From the IMG/VR virus record IMGVR_UViG_3300035698_024657, positions 1-64,000 of that record: a DNA stretch of 64,000 nt; one strand, given 5' to 3'. Every line of letters starts with the position of its first letter. Position 1 is the stretch's first letter. The notes beneath the pieces are model-generated. The model saw only the letters and a program-made list of their open reading frames with translations, made no database searches and was not told the origin of the DNA. The position numbers were made by a program, and so were the translations under genes. This DNA comes from a virus. Positions 31,118-39,639 of this stretch are shown piece after piece.

Positions 31118-34100
31118 TTACCTTCTCCCTATACGATGACCTACTTTCCTCATTGCGGCCGCCGCTGGGCCACTTTGTCCCTCATTTCGAAATAAGCCCG
31201 GGGTACGTAAACCTGAACGGTGTTTTCCTACTGATTGATGCTTAACCGGCCTGCCAGTCTGCTTGAATAAGTCTTTATATACGGATTTATCACCAGATTG
31301 ATACAATCCATGACGATATACTAAATTTGCAAGAATATCTGCCCAGTCATCCGTTTGTATTGGACCACTATCAGCGTGACCATATCTAACAATATCACCC
31401 GTAGTCGTCTTCGTTAAGTATTTTAATTCGAGTTGCAATTGCTCTACCCAACCTGAAACATATACAGGTGCCTTCGCAAAAGTATCTAGAGGAGGTTGAC
31501 TGAAACAATGCACTTGGCCTAAATTCAATTTCTCCAAGAAATTAGTGTACATTATATTTTTGTACTTGTTAGTGAAGAAGGTTTCAAGTGCGGCATATCC
31601 CGCATTTCGCAAATCAAGGATACTTTGCATAGAATTCCATTGATCGAATACAATTTCCAATAACGTTCCTTGATAACTCAAATGCGCTGCCAGCGCTTTG
31701 ATAAATTGAGTTACTTTTCCGACATCAACAGGAACTTGAACAACTTTGCCGGTAACTTGATTGTGCACTGCTTTAGGTCTAAATCCTTGAAGACCGTCAA
31801 CAATAACATTACCGCCTTCACAATGTCCCCAACCAATAGCATACGTATCACTTTTAGATGCGGGATCAACAGAAATAATATATTGACTTGCCCATTTACC
31901 TAAATAAGTCATCCGTAAATGAGGTTTGATCATTTCGTCAATCCGTTCAGAATTAATGAACGAAGTACTTGGTTCACCGAAACGTGCACCATATTCCATA
32001 TTGGCGCCAACTGGATCTTTCTTGAAATCAGAATCAAATACTTTTCTCGGGTACTTTGGATTACATTCCCATGTGGATAATTGCATCAACAAATAGTTTT
32101 CATTTGTCTCAACCATTCCACCAGTTTGCTCACTACCTCCAGCAAGGCAATAGTTCCTATAAAATTCTCCGCCCTTTTCCCTGGGTGAACTGATCATAAT
32201 GACCTTACCATCAAAGATCTCTTTATCAGCCATGATAAAGTCTTTGGTGGAAGGTGACAACGCTTTGAGCATGGCGTAATCTGTTTGGGGCATTTCTGCT
32301 AAAATGTCTTCTTCAGTGGCCCCACCGCCTACTGTTTTAGTACGCTCAAAGTGGGCAAACTCATCAAGGATTAAACATATAATAGCTTTACCACGTTTCG
32401 ATGCGGCAGACGTAGTAAATGCAGCTACCATGATAGAACCTTCTAATAGGTTCTTCTTCGTTACGCCTTTTGCGCGGGCCTCATTATATTTACGAATCCT
32501 ATCATTTTCATATAAATCAGCGGGAGTGAATAAACGAAGCTCTTCAGAGTTATCCTTACTCCAATCTACGTATTTTTCAAAGAAAGGTATACGGCGAATG
32601 TTATCCTTACACAGTCTGAAAGGATCCTGCGCCTGTGAACCATCCTTCGCACAGTTATGTACAAAAATACCGTCAGCAAAAAAATTATGCGTTTCCATAA
32701 CTTCAATATCATAAGTTTTTTGAATACCTAATGCAGAAATTTCTCGAATACGCGTCCACTTAAGACCATCGCAAATTAAATGATTTTTAAATTCTTTATT
32801 AGTCCCATTTTTTGATATTGTAAACCGCCAAATTGGGCCTTCTCCGTAATTCGTACGCATATAAAATGTTGTTACGTTCGAAACATTCCAGCCAACGGAA
32901 ATGCATAAATCTCTTAAAGACCTAATTAATTCTTCATTTGATAAAGAAATTGTAGTAATTCCATTCGTTCCTTGATGGCCATCACTATGAATTACTCCCT
33001 TTAAAAGTGCAATTTTTAACGTATCCTGTAACCCGAAAACCCATGAAGGTAATTTTTTAGTTTTGGCTCCCCTATCAAAGCCCCATTGTAAAATATTATT
33101 ACACGCAACTGTAGAATGTACACGGTAAAAATAATTATGCGTGCCAACACCTATAAAATTGGGGTCCTGAAATTTTACTGGCGAAAACCACGCGATTTTT
33201 GCCTGATCTATATATTTCTGCTTTTCAATATCCGTATCGGGAAGGGCAATAGTTAACACGCCACTTGTAGGATTTTCAGCCCTACCACAGAAACAGATAC
33301 TCCCATCGCCTAAATACAACCCTAATTGTTCCATAATTTCTAAAGTTGCTTGCGCGCCATTAGGAAGAGAGCTCCCAGATTGTTCGGGAACATCAGTTAA
33401 AATTCCAATATAATCACCTACACGTAGCGCAGATGCGTCAACCCATTCAGGTTTACGGGGATTCGCAGGATTGACTCCTTTAGAAAGTCTATAAAATCTA
33501 TGTTTCCAACTGGACTCAATTGTACGATTGCCTGTTTTAATTTCAAGGATTTCCTTTTCCCCTGATTCCCAAATATGCTTAATTGTAGAAGTTTGAAGAC
33601 CTTTCTCTCCTTTAGAAAGAATAGAGTCGCCTGATTCTAATTCACATATTCTTTTAGTGTCTCCCGCAGGTAAAGTTACTCGAGAATTTGCTGATAAACA
33701 GTTAACAATCCAAATTGGGTGTCGTCTACGAATATTGTAATACGCTTGAGGATCACCCTTGCAGATAAGCTTATATGCTTCGTATGTTTGAATAAACGAG
33801 ATCAGACTACTCTTACCAGAACGTCGTCCCAATACAAGTATAAGAATTTCTACGAACTTTAGAGGATCACGTTTTGCGAGCTCCCAATCAATCTGCCATA
33901 CATTTTTCATAATGTCGAGGACAGTTTGTTCTTCCTCTGAGAGGGGATATTTCTCCCATAGGCCATAAATTACTTTGATGAGCAAAGATTGGAAAGGAAA
34001 TAGCCGTTCACCTAAATACTTAGAGGAGGTACAAAAGATATACGCGTCGACTTCATTGATCGCCGCAGTTGCGGCCACGCGCGATTTATATTGAGTATCA

Positions 34101-34147
34101 ACGGTCGATTTAAAAGTAAATGGTTTTTGGGATTGAGATTTCGGCAT
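31118..34147 (-). CDS. terL: Terminase large subunit with intein
   Basis: The 1009-residue precursor packages DNA. The ATPase has LGRRSGKSS (Walker A, about 106-114) and, after the intein, ICLILDEFAHF (Walker B). The nuclease part has SVDPASKSD and FDQW with downstream acidic residues. An intein occupies residues 150-498, between WIVN and CAKDGSQAQ, leaving about 660 residues after splicing, a normal TerL size. The start is coupled to an upstream micro-ORF by a TAATG overlap. Confidence 0.9.
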   Translation of the reverse strand: MPKSQSQKPFTFKSTVDTQYKSRVAATAAINEVDAYIFCTSSKYLGERLFPFQSLLIKVIYGLWEKYPLSEEEQTVLDIMKNVWQIDWELAKRDPLKFVEILILVLGRRSGKSSLISFIQTYEAYKLICKGDPQAYYNIRRRHPIWIVNCLSANSRVTLPAGDTKRICELESGDSILSKGEKGLQTSTIKHIWESGEKEILEIKTGNRTIESSWKHRFYRLSKGVNPANPRKPEWVDASALRVGDYIGILTDVPEQSGSSLPNGAQATLEIMEQLGLYLGDGSICFCGRAENPTSGVLTIALPDTDIEKQKYIDQAKIAWFSPVKFQDPNFIGVGTHNYFYRVHSTVACNNILQWGFDRGAKTKKLPSWVFGLQDTLKIALLKGVIHSDGHQGTNGITTISLSNEELIRSLRDLCISVGWNVSNVTTFYMRTNYGEGPIWRFTISKNGTNKEFKNHLICDGLKWTRIREISALGIQKTYDIEVMETHNFFADGIFVHNCAKDGSQAQDPFRLCKDNIRRIPFFEKYVDWSKDNSEELRLFTPADLYENDRIRKYNEARAKGVTKKNLLEGSIMVAAFTTSAASKRGKAIICLILDEFAHFERTKTVGGGATEEDILAEMPQTDYAMLKALSPSTKDFIMADKEIFDGKVIMISSPREKGGEFYRNYCLAGGSEQTGGMVETNENYLLMQLSTWECNPKYPRKVFDSDFKKDPVGANMEYGARFGEPSTSFINSERIDEMIKPHLRMTYLGKWASQYIISVDPASKSDTYAIGWGHCEGGNVIVDGLQGFRPKAVHNQVTGKVVQVPVDVGKVTQFIKALAAHLSYQGTLLEIVFDQWNSMQSILDLRNAGYAALETFFTNKYKNIMYTNFLEKLNLGQVHCFSQPPLDTFAKAPVYVSGWVEQLQLELKYLTKTTTGDIVRYGHADSGPIQTDDWADILANLVYRHGLYQSGDKSVYKDLFKQTGRPVKHQSVGKHRSGLRTPGLFRNEGQSGPAAAAMRKVGHRIGRR
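32654..33700 (-). mobile_element. Intein with LAGLIDADG endonuclease in terL
   Basis: The 349-residue intein begins CLSANSRVTLPAG and ends FADGIFVHN before the C-extein Cys499. Block B is atypical: SSWKHRF instead of TxxH. Endonuclease motifs are LGLYLGDG and LLKGVIHSDG. All splicing residues (Cys1, His-Asn end, Cys+1) are visible. Insertion between Walker A and Walker B means the packaging ATPase works only after splicing. Confidence 0.85.
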
Positions 34148-34218
34148 TACTTATCCTTTATCCAAAAATCATCTATTTCCGGGCATTTATTAAATTTGGC
34201 GCTATTTTCCCCGGGCAT
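34147..34218 (-). CDS. Micro-ORF coupled to terL
   Basis: This 23-codon ORF (MPGENSAKFNKCPEIDDF and further) starts in the TAATG overlap with the gene at 34218 and ends in the TAATG overlap with terL. Overlap at both ends supports translation or translational coupling for terL. Confidence 0.4.
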   Translation of the reverse strand: MPGENSAKFNKCPEIDDFWIKDK

Positions 34219-35228
34219 TATATTTCACCCTCGAAGAAAATCGCGTTCTTGATAGCATTATATAAAGACTGACGTAATTCAGCACTTTCCTGTAATACAG
34301 GATTGTTTGATTGGTTTATATACATAGAAAAACCTTCATCCAAGAATTGATTGACTAACGTCGATGCCTCACTAAAACGAATTTTATCTGCATCTTCTTG
34401 TATGACATTCGCACCATCCGGACCAGTAACTCCCTGTTCAGATAATCCGCTCCATATATAGTTAATGACGAATGACTCCGCCTCTTTATACATTAGAGAT
34501 TGATCTGCTTCGGATCCTTTATAGGTTTCATCAGGAAATTCTATGCCCCCAATTTCATAGGAGGTCTTTTTCATATTTAAAGACGTAGATTTAAAAGTTA
34601 AACTGTGTGGGCCTTCAGTGAGCTCATCTGGATAAATTTCATCGACTGCTCGATGGGTTTCATCTACGCCTAACATCCACGGTTCATAATTGGAATGATT
34701 CTGAACGAAACTATTTACCGCCCAATCTACTGCCTGATGCATTAATTGTGCAGTAGCACCCGTTTGTACAAGTTCTATTTGATTAGTATCTACTGCCCAT
34801 GAAAGGACTTTAAACATTAATCCATCAAAAACATCTTCATCGCCATGTTCATTATATTGCTCTTGTCCTAGAGCTAAATTTGCTTCAAGTGTAGAATATA
34901 GAAATCTACCAAAGTCTTCTACACTTGAAGCGGTTTTCTTCATATTCAACTTACTTGCCATTGACGGAAAAGTTAAATCTATTTCTTCTACGGGCGCCTC
35001 GCCTTCGGTCGTAGTAAGTAAGCCATTCATATGCGCCTCATGGATCAATTCAAGCGCTTGCTCAGGCCCACCATCCATATTCTCTACTAATGACGCCAAG
35101 TCATAAGAAGGCTGTCCTTCAAACATACGAAGTAAAGTATCCATCGATGTATGTAAAGAATCAGTCATTCGCTGTTGTCCTCTCGGCGTCAAAAACGTTG
35201 TCGCTTTTTTACGAAGGTTTAACGACAT
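34218..35228 (-). CDS. Modular virion protein with three LN(M/L)(K/R)K leaders
   Basis: The 336-residue product is best started at ATG 35228 (AGGATATTTCAA before it), giving MSLNLRKKATTF. Two more copies, KLNMKKTA and SLNMKKTS, divide it into three modules of about 90-125 residues, each helical and acidic. The motif is at the N-terminus here and repeats inside. A packaging or cleavage signal is inferred. It lies just upstream of terL. Confidence 0.55.
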   Translation of the reverse strand: MSLNLRKKATTFLTPRGQQRMTDSLHTSMDTLLRMFEGQPSYDLASLVENMDGGPEQALELIHEAHMNGLLTTTEGEAPVEEIDLTFPSMASKLNMKKTASSVEDFGRFLYSTLEANLALGQEQYNEHGDEDVFDGLMFKVLSWAVDTNQIELVQTGATAQLMHQAVDWAVNSFVQNHSNYEPWMLGVDETHRAVDEIYPDELTEGPHSLTFKSTSLNMKKTSYEIGGIEFPDETYKGSEADQSLMYKEAESFVINYIWSGLSEQGVTGPDGANVIQEDADKIRFSEASTLVNQFLDEGFSMYINQSNNPVLQESAELRQSLYNAIKNAIFFEGEI

Positions 35229-36009
35229 TTGAAATATCCTCATACTGCGCGTCTACAGCTTTATTGGGATCAAGTATCGGAGCAATTTCACCATCAAGTA
35301 AATCGCCTAACTGTTCTTTTACCCTTTCTCGAGTAATTGAATCGGGTATCTCTTTAACCAGTACATCCATAAATTTTGCGGTAAACGCGAGGAATGAGCG
35401 CTGAACCGTCGCGATATATTGGATACTCACCTGTTTTACATATAAGTCTGCATCAACTTGGATATGCTTCAATAAGTCCTGTTGAAAGCCCCTATATGCG
35501 ATTTCTAAATCACTTATGAGCTTTCTACGGATGGCTAAATCAGCATCATCTAAAATGCCACCATTTATCTTCTCTTCTTTATTAAAGCGTTCGATTTCCG
35601 ACTGTAGGTAAAAAAGATTTTGAAGTCGCTGCTTATACAACTTATCAGCAGCAGTCATCTTATCAAAGTCTTTATCATATTCTTGGCGATACAACGCTTT
35701 GGTCACGTCACTATATTCTTCATCTGATACTAACGCTAATGCGGTTTCCCTACCTGCCTTAACTGCTGCAATAGGAGAAACGTGTTGCTTATGTGAATGA
35801 ATGTTCGTAGGAGTCAACGGTGACTCAAAGAGATGTCCCCAATTCGCAATAATTTGCGAACTGGGCGTAGATGTAAGTATCGCCTGCGTTATTTCGTCAC
35901 GTGCTGTAGATTTACAAATCTTACACGTAGCGGACACAACCATTGTACCGCCCTCAATAAGGGAAGCATTAGTTGGGCGACCTACTTTTCTACCGGTATC
36001 AGATGACAT
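35209..36009 (-). CDS. Possible small terminase or DNA-binding protein
   Basis: The 266-residue product has a CKIC pair near residue 29 and a basic N-terminus (GRKVGRPTNAS). ITQAILTSTPSSQIIANWG and PTNIHSHKQH resemble a homeodomain-like HTH used by small terminases. A long helical region follows (LYKQRLQNLFYLQSEIERFNK). Position before TerL fits. Uncertain without structure comparison. Confidence 0.5.
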   Translation of the reverse strand: MSSDTGRKVGRPTNASLIEGGTMVVSATCKICKSTARDEITQAILTSTPSSQIIANWGHLFESPLTPTNIHSHKQHVSPIAAVKAGRETALALVSDEEYSDVTKALYRQEYDKDFDKMTAADKLYKQRLQNLFYLQSEIERFNKEEKINGGILDDADLAIRRKLISDLEIAYRGFQQDLLKHIQVDADLYVKQVSIQYIATVQRSFLAFTAKFMDVLVKEIPDSITRERVKEQLGDLLDGEIAPILDPNKAVDAQYEDISNVVKPS

Positions 36010-36032
36010 TCATTTTCTCCTTATCTTCTCAT

Positions 36033-39000
36033 CTATGCCGCTAACGCAACATTCAATTCTTGTACATCACCAAGTAAGCCTGCTACCGTATTGTACGTAT
36101 TTTGGTATAACGTAGCTAAATATGTATCCGTTTCTGTTGCCGCATTTTTGTTCGGCCACTGCTTATATTGACCAACAGTCAATTCTGTCATTTTATCAAG
36201 ATTTGCTTGCGCCTCTGCAAGAGCTTGCTCAGCCTTTACGCCAAATTTCTCAAGAAGGACCTTAACTTGAGTAGAAGGAGTTAACCTTTTATTCACTACA
36301 GCTTCGGCATAATACCCAATCTGATCTCCAGTTTGAATAAGTTCCTGATCCAATGCGCTCATCAACTCTACAAGCGCTTTCGTCGCACGTAATTGATTAT
36401 TACTTTCATCACCAATTTGTGCCTGAATAGGAGCAATTTGCTGCTGAAGTTCAATTTGCAGTCGATTAACTTCCAACTTTAATTGATCTACTCTGGTCTT
36501 ACTTGTAGCAAGACTTTGCATCAATTCCGCTTGTTCGGGTGACGCCTCAGGAGGTGCTGAATCATCTACACCAGGCGATTTCTGTTTCAACATTTTCGGA
36601 GGATCAATACGCATAGCAGGTTCAATAGATTCACCCGCTGCAGGAGGGACCTCTTCCGGCTCACCCCCATCAGATTTACCAAATGGCCACACTGCAGTTT
36701 TCGTCAGTTTTTCACCAGAGGCTTGTCGATCTTTTGCTGCGCGATATTCCGCCAGTTCTTGGCGTTTCACTTGATAACATTGACCGCACATACCATGAGA
36801 TTGAACCGTCGCATATTCTTCATCCGAAATCTTTCGAATAGGCAATCCTGTAGCATCATCGTAGGTACTCCTACAATATGAACATACATGATCCAGGCCT
36901 TCAGGATTGCCTTCAAAATCCATCCCCATAGCTTTACGATCTTGTCGTGCAGTAACCTTTAACGCTGCGAATAACGAATCGGTATCAGTTACTTCACCTT
37001 GTTCCGCTTTCGCCTCTTCTTCCATCTTATCCAAACGTGTATAATAATCAGGAATTTCCTTCAGATGGTCTTTAGCAATCTCTTCAGCTAATGCCATGTC
37101 AACAGTATGTTCCTTTTCAATTTCAACACCCATGGCAAGTTCTTCAGGATCGAAATCTGAAGATGGGTCACCATCAGCTAATCCGCCCGGCAATTTATCA
37201 TCGGTAGCTTCCTCTTTTTTTGCAAAGGGAAGTGAACCTTCCCCTCTAGCTTTTCCCTCGGCGCCCCTTTCACCTTCTATAGGCGGGGTAATCACTTCTT
37301 TTTGAACGGGCATTTGTTTGAACAGATCCCCCAGTTTCTCTTCAGCACGTTTCCTCAATACTTCTGGATCAATAGCAGCGTGTGCAGTAGGGAAGATCGC
37401 ATCGCGGTCAACTTTGAACGTATCAACTAACGATTGCAATTCTTCAAGAGCATATCCACCATCTTTCAATTTCTGGAGATCTACCTTTGTTGGTGGAATA
37501 TTTCCAGCTCTTATATAATCCTGTACTATGCCCTTTAAACGACTATAATTGATAGGATTCTGTCCGACAGTATCGCCACCAAGATCAACTCCAGTTGCTT
37601 CCGCTTCCTTTTGAATAGTTGCTTCAGTGGTTTTACCTTTAAACATGGTTGAGTATTCACGCTCATTCATAGGAAGGATACCACCATCGGTATCTTCATA
37701 CTTCCCACCGAACTCTGTTTCAAACTCGTCAGTAGTTGCAATTGAATAATCGGGATCCGGATCAGTAATTGGTGTTAAGGTATCTTTATCGCGCAGTGCA
37801 AGCTTAATTTTGCTTGATGCAAGCGCATTAGCAGCAGTCTTATGCGCATTTTGCGAAGCTACCATAAGCCCTTCGCCTTTATCCAGAGAAGTGTTATACG
37901 AATCTATATAGGTGTCAACCCACTGATCCATTTGAGAAGATGTCATACCGTCAAAAGCAAACTCTGCTTTAACTATTTCCGCAGTAGTATGGAGGTGCCT
38001 GACGTTATCCATTTCCGCTTGCTTAATTAACTCAGCTGCCTTATTTGCAAGAATATCAGGAGCAGGAGCAGGAGCAATGTCACCTACAAGTGCTTGCCCC
38101 ATTTGATCAAACTCTGCTTGGGTAATTAAAGCCTGTCCTTGGGTCGCATCACGTACCGTCGCATATGCTTCTGGGAAAGCTAACCCGTCCTCAACTGCAC
38201 GATAAAGCGCTTCAACTCCTACCTGGTTCCATGAATTGTCAATAGGCGCGCTTTCCTGCATCCCGTCAAACTGGGGAAATTCTGCTTTCTTTTTCATATT
38301 CAATTTACGAGCAAAACCTTGCCCGTTACTTTGAGAATACTGCAACCATTTTTGATGTAATCTCGGAGCAATTTCCCCTGATAGATTAGTTATCTCAGGA
38401 GTTATTTTAGCAAGATTATCTCCCTGGTCAATATTCATTACAGTATTCGGTGGAAATAATTCTCTAGGCAATTCATATACAAATTCTTGAATTATTGCCA
38501 TTGGATCCTCAGTACCACTTTGCAACCATTGCAAAGTGGTAGAATCAGATATTAACATACTCCAGTATTCTTCAGTTATTTGATCTAAAATATCTGCTTT
38601 CTTTTTCATATTCAATTTACGAGAAAGTCCCAGGCCATTCATAAATGCTCCACCACCCATATTTTGGCTGGCTGGTGCAGGAGGTGCGCCAATTGGAGTA
38701 GCCCCTGCAGGAGTTCCCTGATACTTCGTAAGTACGTCTTTCATCGCCTGCACATCTTCAGGAGCGGTCACTCCCATACCTTGGATTGTCGCATCCATTG
38801 CAGCGGGATCTAGATTTTCTGCAGTTTTGGTAATCCCACTTTTACTCGCAGAAATTTCTCTGAAACGTGTAATATCCGGATCTCTATAAGTCAATGATGG
38901 TATAACTGCATCAGACATCACCGCATCGTACAATTTACCTGATGTAAGATCCGTAATTGCCTCTTTTGTTAAAGGATATTCTGTACCTGAAAGCGTCTTA

Positions 39001-39605
39001 AAGGTACGCGGATAAATGAGCTTACCTCGCGGATCAAGCCCAGCTTGAATAACTATACGATTTCGGGTATTATTGAAATCCATGAACTCTACGGTAAATT
39101 CAGCACCTTTCGCAGTTTTTGGTTGTCCCGGAAACTTTTGCGAACGTATACCGCGTTGAAACTTCAATTGAGGATTATCAATACCGAATTGTTGAATATA
39201 TTCTCCAGTACTTTGAACAAGCCTACCGTAAATAGCTTTATCTACCCACGTGTTAATTCCTCTACTGGGTGCACGATTATTATCTTGATATCTATCAGCC
39301 CGATTGACAATACTTGTATTATCTCGAACAACGGCAGTCGTACCCTCACGAAGGATCCCTGCGCATTTCGGGCATTCTATATAAGTACTACCTTTCCTTA
39401 CCGCCTGTTTAACTTGTTTCTCAACGTCGCTTGAAGTAAATTGTAACCTGCATTGAGGACAAGTATAGGAAGTAACCACTTTCCGTGAATGTGTAGGCAA
39501 ATTAACATGAAAAGCTTTTTGCTGTTCTGCCTCCTTACCCACAACTTGTTTAAGCTTAGTAACATCCAACCATTTTGGACGCCTTGGTTGATTTGGATTA
39601 TTCAT
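36033..39605 (-). CDS. Very large modular virion protein
   Basis: The 1190-residue product has zinc ribbon CPQC/CPKC at 49-81 and a second one (CSYC ... CGQC) near 915-950. LNMKK copies at 331-335 and 435-439 bound a 100-residue module. Several helical, Ala/Glu-rich blocks follow and a C-terminal coiled coil. No portal or capsid signature is recognised. It may be a polyprotein processed at the LNMKK sites, or a large internal protein. Confidence 0.5.
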   Translation of the reverse strand: MNNPNQPRRPKWLDVTKLKQVVGKEAEQQKAFHVNLPTHSRKVVTSYTCPQCRLQFTSSDVEKQVKQAVRKGSTYIECPKCAGILREGTTAVVRDNTSIVNRADRYQDNNRAPSRGINTWVDKAIYGRLVQSTGEYIQQFGIDNPQLKFQRGIRSQKFPGQPKTAKGAEFTVEFMDFNNTRNRIVIQAGLDPRGKLIYPRTFKTLSGTEYPLTKEAITDLTSGKLYDAVMSDAVIPSLTYRDPDITRFREISASKSGITKTAENLDPAAMDATIQGMGVTAPEDVQAMKDVLTKYQGTPAGATPIGAPPAPASQNMGGGAFMNGLGLSRKLNMKKKADILDQITEEYWSMLISDSTTLQWLQSGTEDPMAIIQEFVYELPRELFPPNTVMNIDQGDNLAKITPEITNLSGEIAPRLHQKWLQYSQSNGQGFARKLNMKKKAEFPQFDGMQESAPIDNSWNQVGVEALYRAVEDGLAFPEAYATVRDATQGQALITQAEFDQMGQALVGDIAPAPAPDILANKAAELIKQAEMDNVRHLHTTAEIVKAEFAFDGMTSSQMDQWVDTYIDSYNTSLDKGEGLMVASQNAHKTAANALASSKIKLALRDKDTLTPITDPDPDYSIATTDEFETEFGGKYEDTDGGILPMNEREYSTMFKGKTTEATIQKEAEATGVDLGGDTVGQNPINYSRLKGIVQDYIRAGNIPPTKVDLQKLKDGGYALEELQSLVDTFKVDRDAIFPTAHAAIDPEVLRKRAEEKLGDLFKQMPVQKEVITPPIEGERGAEGKARGEGSLPFAKKEEATDDKLPGGLADGDPSSDFDPEELAMGVEIEKEHTVDMALAEEIAKDHLKEIPDYYTRLDKMEEEAKAEQGEVTDTDSLFAALKVTARQDRKAMGMDFEGNPEGLDHVCSYCRSTYDDATGLPIRKISDEEYATVQSHGMCGQCYQVKRQELAEYRAAKDRQASGEKLTKTAVWPFGKSDGGEPEEVPPAAGESIEPAMRIDPPKMLKQKSPGVDDSAPPEASPEQAELMQSLATSKTRVDQLKLEVNRLQIELQQQIAPIQAQIGDESNNQLRATKALVELMSALDQELIQTGDQIGYYAEAVVNKRLTPSTQVKVLLEKFGVKAEQALAEAQANLDKMTELTVGQYKQWPNKNAATETDTYLATLYQNTYNTVAGLLGDVQELNVALAA
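38281..38622 (-). repeat. Exact 30-bp direct repeat coding RKLNMKKKA
   Basis: Two identical 30-base copies lie at 38281-38310 and 38593-38622, 312 bases apart. Each codes the same leader-like peptide. Identity at synonymous positions means recent duplication or gene conversion. Confidence 0.75.
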
Positions 39606-39639
39606 TATACCCTCATTTATCCTTAGTACTTATTAACAT

